64,000 bases of DNA from Thiopontia sp964415865 (GTDB taxonomy: Bacteria > Pseudomonadota > Gammaproteobacteria > GCF-002020875), in assembly GCA_964415865.1 (NCBI GenBank), contig CAYQBY010000001.1:62001-126000 (forward strand), in the 5' to 3' direction. The notes beneath the pieces are model-generated. The model saw only the letters and a list, made by a program, of their open reading frames with translations, did no database searches and was not told the DNA's origin. Of the stretch, positions 58,761-64,000 are shown piece by piece. Both the position numbers and the translations under genes were made by a program. Position 1 is the stretch's first letter; the number at the start of each line of letters is the position of its first letter.

Positions 58761-59415
58761 TGGTTGTGGGTAGCCAGTCAAGTATCTCTGATGGGTGGTC
58801 TATGATGCCGTCAGCACACCACTCTGTAATTTTGTCATCACTACTGAGGTAGCCAAAGCGGGCAGCAATGGTGGTCATCTCGGCCCTGTTTCCAGCCTCA
58901 ATATCCCGGCTGGCATCCCCTACGTAGATACACTGCTCTGGTGAGAGCTGTAGTAGCTCACAGGCGTGCAGAAGGGGTTTGGGATGTGGTTTTGGGCTAT
59001 CAGTTGTGTCGCCACTGATAACACATGAGGCGCGTTTTGAGAGTCCAAGCTGCTCAATCAGTGGATCGGTGAAACGGGCTGGTTTATTGGTAACAATCCC
59101 CCAGCGGATCTCCTGACTCTCCAACTGTAGAAGGAGCTCATCCATGCCATTCATCAGGGTTGTCTCGCGGACAATGTTTGCGCTGTAGATATCCAGCAAT
59201 TGCTGGCGATATGACTCAAACAGTTGCTCTTCCAGTTGGTCACCAAAACCCAGAGATATAAGCGGAGCACTACCATTGGAGGCGACCTCCCTTATATCTG
59301 ATAGTGGTAGTGGATCCATGTTGCTGTCAATCAGTATCTGGTTCAGGGCATAGGCGAGATCAGGTGCAGTATCGGCAAGAGTGCCATCAAGATCTAGTAG
59401 AACCGCTCTTATCAT
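58753..59415 (-). CDS. mupP: HAD phosphatase, MupP type (N-acetylmuramate 6-phosphate phosphatase or phosphoglycolate phosphatase)
   Basis: 220-residue HAD hydrolase. Motif I LDLDGTLADTAPDLAYA, motif II/III region IVTNKPARFTDPLIEQLGLS, DSPKPHPKPLLHACE, and motif IV YVGDASRDIEAGNRA. The WGIVTNKPxRFxxPxxxQLGL pattern and the place between ubiG and yciK match MupP of Pseudomonas, which works in peptidoglycan recycling; phosphoglycolate phosphatase (gph) remains possible and would suit an autotroph. Overlaps ubiG by ATGA and rmuC by 8 bases. Confidence 0.85.
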   Translation of the reverse strand: MIRAVLLDLDGTLADTAPDLAYALNQILIDSNMDPLPLSDIREVASNGSAPLISLGFGDQLEEQLFESYRQQLLDIYSANIVRETTLMNGMDELLLQLESQEIRWGIVTNKPARFTDPLIEQLGLSKRASCVISGDTTDSPKPHPKPLLHACELLQLSPEQCIYVGDASRDIEAGNRAEMTTIAARFGYLSSDDKITEWCADGIIDHPSEILDWLPTTND

Positions 59416-60128
59416 GAATCGTTAAGAGGGCGGGCATGAGCAAAGTAATTTACATCTACATTTGAGCCCAGTGAATAGGTCATGGTTAGTGGGTTGTAGC
59501 TCATTCCGGTTAGGTCGTCCATGGAGAGACCTGCTGTACGAGCCCACTGCTCCAGCTCTGCCGGTTTGATGAATTTGTCATGGTCATGGGTCCCTTTGGG
59601 GAGCAGGTTGAGAATATACTCTGCCCCTACTATGGCCATCATGTAGGATTTCAGGTTGCGATTGATAGTGGAGAAAAATAGATGACCATCAGCCTTTGCC
59701 AGCCTGCTACAGGCCGTTACGACAGACGCAGGATTAGGAACATGCTCTAGCATCTCCATGCAGGCCACTATATCGTAGCTATTGGGCTCTTTTTCTGCCA
59801 GCTCTTCCACGGTGATCTGTTGGTAATCGACCTCCAGTTTTGACTCCAGCAGGTGTAGTCGGGCTACGGATAGAGGGGCCTCACCCATATCAATCCCAGT
59901 TACCTCTGCTCCGGCGTGTGCCATCCCCTCAGAAAGAATTCCGCCACCGCAGCCAACATCGAGAATTCGCATACCATCCATTGGAGTGTAGCGCTCGATG
60001 TAGTCGAGCCGTAGTGGGTTCATGTCATGTAGTGGTTTGAATTCACTATCACGGTCCCACCAGCGATGTGCCAGCTCCTCAAACTTGGCAATCTCTGCGC
60101 TGTCTACATTTTCTGCAACGGTTGTCAT
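59412..60128 (-). CDS. ubiG: Ubiquinone biosynthesis O-methyltransferase UbiG
   Basis: Performs both O-methylations in ubiquinone synthesis using SAM. 238 residues. Family start AKFEELAHRWWDRDSEFKPLHDMNPLR in pieces, SAM motif ILDVGCGGGILSEGMA, VACMEMLEHVPNP, FFSTINRN, and KFIKPAELEQWA near the C-terminus. Presence indicates a ubiquinone-based respiratory chain, the likely acceptor for Isp1/2 electrons (inference). ATGA overlaps at both ends. Confidence 0.97.
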   Translation of the reverse strand: MTTVAENVDSAEIAKFEELAHRWWDRDSEFKPLHDMNPLRLDYIERYTPMDGMRILDVGCGGGILSEGMAHAGAEVTGIDMGEAPLSVARLHLLESKLEVDYQQITVEELAEKEPNSYDIVACMEMLEHVPNPASVVTACSRLAKADGHLFFSTINRNLKSYMMAIVGAEYILNLLPKGTHDHDKFIKPAELEQWARTAGLSMDDLTGMSYNPLTMTYSLGSNVDVNYFAHARPLNDS

Positions 60129-61438
60129 GACTCTATTTTACCTTGCCACTCCGTGGCCTGTTGTTTCAGTTTTTCTTGATCAAGGCTAACCAGGTTTCCA
60201 TCTCTGAGCAGGTGCTCCCCATTGACCCAGACCTCTCTAACCTGATTGCGATTGGCTGCATATATCAGTTGAGAAGCGACATTGTATATGGGGTGGGTCT
60301 CCAGTGCACTGAGATCAATGGCAATAAGGTCAGCCGCCTTGCCAGGTACAATTGAACCGGTAATTTTATCCAGCCCCAGTGCTTGTGCACCGTTCAGAGT
60401 TGCCATTTTCAGAGCCTGGTGGGAAGAGAGAGAGGTGGGGTCCATGGAGACTCCCTTGGAGAGCAGAGCGGCAGTGCGTATCTCCCCTAGCATATCCAGA
60501 TCATTGTTACTGGCGGCACTGTCTGTTCCTAGTGCAACATTAACTCCAGCCTTCATTAGCTTATCAATTGGGCAGAAACCACTGGCTAGCTTGAGGTTTG
60601 ATTCAGGGCAGTGGACCACATTGACTCCACGTTCTGCCAGTAGCTTGATCTCATCGTCATTGAGCTGTGTCATATGGACGGCAGTTAGTTGTGGTCCCAG
60701 TAGGCCGAGATTATCCAGTCGTTGCAGTGGGCGCATACCAGACTGCTCTGTGGCCTCATCAACCTCATGGGCAGTCTCATGTAGATGTATATGAACTGGG
60801 ATATCAAGCTCTTCGGCTAGAATCTGAATTCTCTTCAGCGGATCATCCGAGACGGTATATGGAGCATGCGGAGCAAATGCAGTATGAATGTGGGGGGAGT
60901 GGCGATACTGGTCATGAATTTTAAGTCCCTTCTCAAGATACTCATCAGGACCATCACCCCAGGCAGTAGGAAAATCAATGACAATCAGTCCGATCACTGC
61001 GCGAATACCGCATTGGGCAGCGCTCTCTGCCGTCACCTCAGGGAAGAAGTACATGTCATTGAAGCAGGTTGTCCCTCCCCGCAACATCTCCGCCATGGCA
61101 AGCTCACTGCCGTCACGCACAAAGTCCTCACTTACCCACTTCTGCTCGGCTGGCCAGATATGTTCCTGTAGCCAGGTCATAAGGGGGAGGTCATCAGCGA
61201 TCCCCCTCAGCAGAGACATTGCTGTATGGGTGTGGGCATTGATCAGCCCCGGCATCAGTGCGTGTTGCTCCAGAGAGAAGCTCTGGGTTGCCTGGTATTT
61301 GTCTCGAGCCAAATTACTTGGTAATACCTCAAGAATTGCTCCATCATGGATGGCTACAGAGTAGTTCTCCAGAATGGTCTCATCAGGCTCAATTGGGACA
61401 ACCCACTCTGCATGAATTAATGTATCAATAGCTTGCAT
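60125..61438 (-). CDS. mtaD: 5-methylthioadenosine/S-adenosylhomocysteine deaminase
   Basis: Amidohydrolase of the TRZ/ATZ family, 437 residues. LMPGLINAHTHTAMSLLRG carries the HxH metal motif, HIHLHETAHEV the third His, VHMTQLN and VHCPESNLKLASG follow, and ALGTDSAASNNDLDML the catalytic Asp. Deaminates MTA or SAH. It sits back to back with mtnA (53 bases apart), which also handles MTA salvage. First gene of the leftward operon. Confidence 0.93.
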   Translation of the reverse strand: MQAIDTLIHAEWVVPIEPDETILENYSVAIHDGAILEVLPSNLARDKYQATQSFSLEQHALMPGLINAHTHTAMSLLRGIADDLPLMTWLQEHIWPAEQKWVSEDFVRDGSELAMAEMLRGGTTCFNDMYFFPEVTAESAAQCGIRAVIGLIVIDFPTAWGDGPDEYLEKGLKIHDQYRHSPHIHTAFAPHAPYTVSDDPLKRIQILAEELDIPVHIHLHETAHEVDEATEQSGMRPLQRLDNLGLLGPQLTAVHMTQLNDDEIKLLAERGVNVVHCPESNLKLASGFCPIDKLMKAGVNVALGTDSAASNNDLDMLGEIRTAALLSKGVSMDPTSLSSHQALKMATLNGAQALGLDKITGSIVPGKAADLIAIDLSALETHPIYNVASQLIYAANRNQVREVWVNGEHLLRDGNLVSLDQEKLKQQATEWQGKIES

Positions 61439-61491
61439 CCGGGTAAGATTACGGGCTGGATCAAAAAATACAAGTCATAAGGAAGAAAGAG

Positions 61492-62535
61492 ATGATGATG
61501 GATAGAAAAGAGTCTCCTGCCATTCAGTGGGATGGAGAGGAGTTGATTCTGCTGGATCAGAGAATTTTGCCGTTGCAGGAGGAGTATATCCAGTACCAGG
61601 ATGTGGATGAGGTTGCTGCTGCAATACGGGATATGGTGGTACGAGGAGCACCAGCGATCGGGGTTACTGCCGCCTACGGCGTGGTGCTGGCAACAAAAAA
61701 TCGTCTAGCATCATCGGGTGATGGCTGGAGAGTGGATCTTGATGGTGATCTGGAGAGATTGGCACAGGCAAGGCCCACCGCAATCAACCTGCACTGGGCA
61801 ATTGAGCGTATGCGCCCCCTGCTGGATGGAGACAAAAACAATCTGGTTCAATCACTGGCCGCAGAGGCTGAAAAAATACACCAGGAGGACATTGCTGCCT
61901 GCAAGAAGATGGGTGATTTGGGTGCTGCCTATATCAACCCCGGAAGTGGAGTATTGACCCACTGCAACGCAGGCGCTCTGGCGACTGGAGGTTACGGGAC
62001 TGCGCTGGGGGTTATCCGTTCAGCCTGGCGTGAGAATCGCCTGCAGGCTGTTTTCGCTGATGAGACTCGTCCCTGGCTACAGGGGGCACGGCTTACTGCT
62101 TGGGAGCTGTTGCAGGATAACATTCCAGTCTCTCTGTTGGCAGATGGCGCCTCCTCCTGGTTGATGAAACAGGGCAAAGTGGATTGGGTTGTGGTCGGCT
62201 CTGACCGGATTGCAGCCAATGGAGATGTGGCCAACAAGATTGGTACCTATGCAACTGCTATTGCAGCTCGCCACCACGGGACCAAATTTATGGTAGTTGC
62301 TCCCACCTCGACTATAGATCGGGAGGTCGCCTCCGGAGATGATATTCCGATTGAGGTGCGTGAGGCAGAGGAGCTCTTCTCCTGTAGTGGGAAGCGTATG
62401 GCAGCCGAAAAAGCAGCAGGATGGAACCCCGTATTTGATGTAACTCCGGCCGAGTTGGTGGATGTGATTGTGACTGAGAGAGGGGTTGTGGAGAATCCCA
62501 CAAGAGAGAAAATTGAGGCACTATTTTCCGCCTGA
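61492..62535 (+). CDS. mtnA: Methylthioribose-1-phosphate isomerase
   Basis: Methionine salvage: converts MTR-1-P to MTRu-1-P. 347 residues. Conserved parts are VVRGAPAIGVTAAYG, RPTAINLHWAIERM, the catalytic Cys in LTHCNAGALATGGYGTALG, ADETRPWLQGARLTAWEL, and the catalytic Asp in VVGSDRIAANGDVANKIGTY. AAGGAAAG precedes the three consecutive ATGs. Divergent from mtaD. Confidence 0.97.
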   Translation: MMMDRKESPAIQWDGEELILLDQRILPLQEEYIQYQDVDEVAAAIRDMVVRGAPAIGVTAAYGVVLATKNRLASSGDGWRVDLDGDLERLAQARPTAINLHWAIERMRPLLDGDKNNLVQSLAAEAEKIHQEDIAACKKMGDLGAAYINPGSGVLTHCNAGALATGGYGTALGVIRSAWRENRLQAVFADETRPWLQGARLTAWELLQDNIPVSLLADGASSWLMKQGKVDWVVVGSDRIAANGDVANKIGTYATAIAARHHGTKFMVVAPTSTIDREVASGDDIPIEVREAEELFSCSGKRMAAEKAAGWNPVFDVTPAELVDVIVTERGVVENPTREKIEALFSA

Positions 62536-62549
62536 TTCTGTTACAATTC

Positions 62550-62583
62550 ACGGTTTGAAAAGGGCGGAATAAACCGTCTTTTT
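62550..62583 (+). terminator. Possible intrinsic terminator after mtnA
   Basis: ACGGTTT / AAACCGT 7-bp stem (62550-62556 with 62571-62577), 14-base loop, then CTTTTT. The long loop makes it a weak candidate. It separates mtnA from gyrA. Confidence 0.45.
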
Positions 62584-62617
62584 GTGGCTGTTCACAACTC
62601 ATACCGTTTAATATTAA

Positions 62618-64000
62618 ATGACTGAATTTGCAAAGGAAGTTCTCCCCGTAAATATCGAGGAGGAGATGCGGCAGTCGTACCTTGACTACGCCATGAGCGT
62701 GATTGTCGGGCGTGCGCTTCCAGATGCCAGAGATGGCCTCAAACCTGTCCATCGTCGCGTGCTCTATGCGATGCATGAACTGGGGAATGACTGGAACAAA
62801 TCGTATAAAAAGTCAGCTCGTATTGTCGGTGACGTAATCGGTAAATATCACCCTCATGGTGATACGGCTGTTTATGACACTATTGTGCGGATGGCGCAGC
62901 CATTTTCGCTACGTTATATGCTGGTTGATGGTCAGGGTAACTTTGGTTCGGTGGATGGTGATTCCGCCGCTGCAATGCGTTACACCGAGATCCGGATGTC
63001 AAAGATCGCCCATGATCTATTGGCGGACCTGGACAAGGAGACCGTTAATTTTACTCCCAACTATGATGAGAGTGAGCACGAGCCGTCAATCCTTCCAACA
63101 CGCCTCCCAAATCTGCTGATAAATGGCTCAGAGGGAATTGCGGTGGGAATGGCAACCAAGATTCCCCCTCATAATCTGACTGAGGTGGTGAGTGCAACAA
63201 TCGCACTGGTTGATGATCCAGAACTGGATATTTCCGGACTTATGGAGCATATTCCGGGCCCTGATTTCCCGACTGCTGCCATTATTAACGGGGTAAAAGG
63301 GATTCATGAGGCCTATAAGACAGGTCGTGGCCGTATCTATCTGCGTGCCCGTACTCATGTTGAGGGTGAAGATGGGAAGAAGCAGACTTTGGTGGTCGAT
63401 GAGCTCCCATACCAGGTAAACAAGGCGAGGCTGCTGGAGCGTATTGGTGAGTTGGTACGTGAAAAGAAACTAACAGGAATATCTGCCCTGCGTGATGAGT
63501 CCGATAAGGATGGTATGCGCATGGTGATTGAGCTGAAGAGGGGAGAGGTGGCAGATGTTGTTCGTAACAACCTCTTCAAGCAGACTGCAATGCAGAATGT
63601 ATTTGGCATCAATATGGTGGCATTGGTCGATGGCCAACCCCGCCTGATCAATCTGAAGCAGGCGCTTGAGGTATTTATCCGCCACCGTCGTGAGGTGGTG
63701 ACCCGTCGCACCATATTTGAGCTACGCAAGGCGCGTGAACGTGCCCATGTGCTGGAAGGGTTGGCAATTGCATTAACCAATATTGATCCGATTATTGCTC
63801 TGATCAAATCGTCCGCAACTCCTGCCGAGGCAAAAGAGAAACTGGCTGCTCAGGGGTGGCCGCCGGGCATTGTGGTGGAGATGCTGGATCGTGGAGACGC
63901 TGCTGATACCCGTCCTGAGGGTCTGGATGATGGTTATGGTCTGATTGATGATCTATACCATCTCTCTCCAGTGCAGGTACAGGCTATCCTTGATCTGAAG
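62618..64000 (+). CDS. gyrA: DNA gyrase subunit A, N-terminal part (cut by window edge)
   Basis: Breaks and rejoins DNA in supercoiling. 461 codons visible with no stop; the C-terminal beta-pinwheel is outside. N-terminus TEFAKEVLPVNIEEEMRQSYLDYAMSVIVGRALPD in pieces, DGLKPVHRRVLYAM, GKYHPHGDTAVYDTIVRMAQPFS, and the catalytic Tyr at residue 122 in AMRYTEIR, the same number as in E. coli. The quinolone positions 83 and 87 are Thr and Asp; Thr83 is the natural state in some genera such as Pseudomonas, so no resistance is implied. ATG 62618 follows AATATTAA with no strong ribosome site. Confidence 0.98.
   Translation, partial: MTEFAKEVLPVNIEEEMRQSYLDYAMSVIVGRALPDARDGLKPVHRRVLYAMHELGNDWNKSYKKSARIVGDVIGKYHPHGDTAVYDTIVRMAQPFSLRYMLVDGQGNFGSVDGDSAAAMRYTEIRMSKIAHDLLADLDKETVNFTPNYDESEHEPSILPTRLPNLLINGSEGIAVGMATKIPPHNLTEVVSATIALVDDPELDISGLMEHIPGPDFPTAAIINGVKGIHEAYKTGRGRIYLRARTHVEGEDGKKQTLVVDELPYQVNKARLLERIGELVREKKLTGISALRDESDKDGMRMVIELKRGEVADVVRNNLFKQTAMQNVFGINMVALVDGQPRLINLKQALEVFIRHRREVVTRRTIFELRKARERAHVLEGLAIALTNIDPIIALIKSSATPAEAKEKLAAQGWPPGIVVEMLDRGDAADTRPEGLDDGYGLIDDLYHLSPVQVQAILDLK

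Noticed and set aside
60282..60794. 170-codon plus-strand frame opposite mtaD
   Set aside because: Ser/Arg-rich low-complexity peptide, antisense to a well-supported amidohydrolase.
62864..62878. GyrA Thr83 as a fluoroquinolone-resistance change
   Set aside because: Thr at this position is natural in several genera and Asp87 is intact; no evidence for acquired resistance.

Overview
This window reads as a chromosomal segment of a gammaproteobacterium. The markers are zipA-smc-ligA, dksA with gluQ, ftsB, yciB-yciI-bolA, rluB, and a ubiG-mupP-yciK block. Base composition looks slightly AT-rich (by eye, not computed). A cbbY-type phosphatase (usual in Calvin-cycle autotrophs), PEP synthase, and about 20 kb of [NiFe]-hydrogenase genes of the Isp (group 1e) and sulfhydrogenase (group 3b) types suggest an H2-using, sulfur-oxidising chemolithoautotroph related to purple sulfur bacteria or thioautotrophic symbionts. 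That lifestyle and placement are inference; no rRNA, Rubisco or sulfur-oxidation gene is present. No tRNA, rRNA or CRISPR was seen.

Layout. 1-5484 (+): pyrG (partial), kdsA, eno, ftsB, ispD, ispF, truD, a compact housekeeping run. 5461-7354 (-): gluQ, an uncharacterised gene and an Smr nuclease-type gene, joined by ATGA overlaps. 7426-12328: DUF3579 gene, dksA, cbbY, an aminotransferase, a small membrane protein, an FGGY sugar kinase and queF. 12511-18773 (+): smc, a zipA-like gene without a membrane anchor, ligA. 18776-20903 (-): CoA-binding protein, DUF2892, ppnP, bolA, yciI, yciB. 20960-27322 (+): PHP nuclease, yciO, M50 protease, trpS, scpA, scpB, rluB and an EndoIII-like glycosylase, followed by a possible small RNA with an intrinsic terminator.

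27729-47570 is the hydrogenase island. A leftward operon (hypC2-hypA-hypB-hupK-hypC1-hypD-hypE-hypX-hypF) makes and inserts the NiFe(CN)2CO cofactor. Divergently, a rightward operon encodes a maturation protease, HupH, the membrane-linked hydrogenase HynS-Isp1-Isp2-HynL, a very short HupE-like protein, then the cytosolic NAD(P)-linked hydrogenase HydB-HydG-HydD-HydA and its own protease. The two enzymes can share one maturation kit: H2 electrons go to the membrane pool through Isp1/Isp2 and to NAD(P)H through HydG/HydB. HypX suggests the CO ligand can be made from a formyl donor when O2 is present.

47545-54386: ppsA, a P-type ATPase, a beta-CASP metallo-hydrolase, and a CDGSH protein. 54442-55906: an insertion sequence whose transposase is broken by an in-frame TGA; it abuts a 5'-truncated DUF302 gene. 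56479-61438 (-): mtaD-ubiG-mupP-rmuC-yciK. A 100-N gap inside rmuC is flanked by identical 55-bp sequences and is probably an assembly artefact. 61492-64000 (+): mtnA and the 5' part of gyrA.
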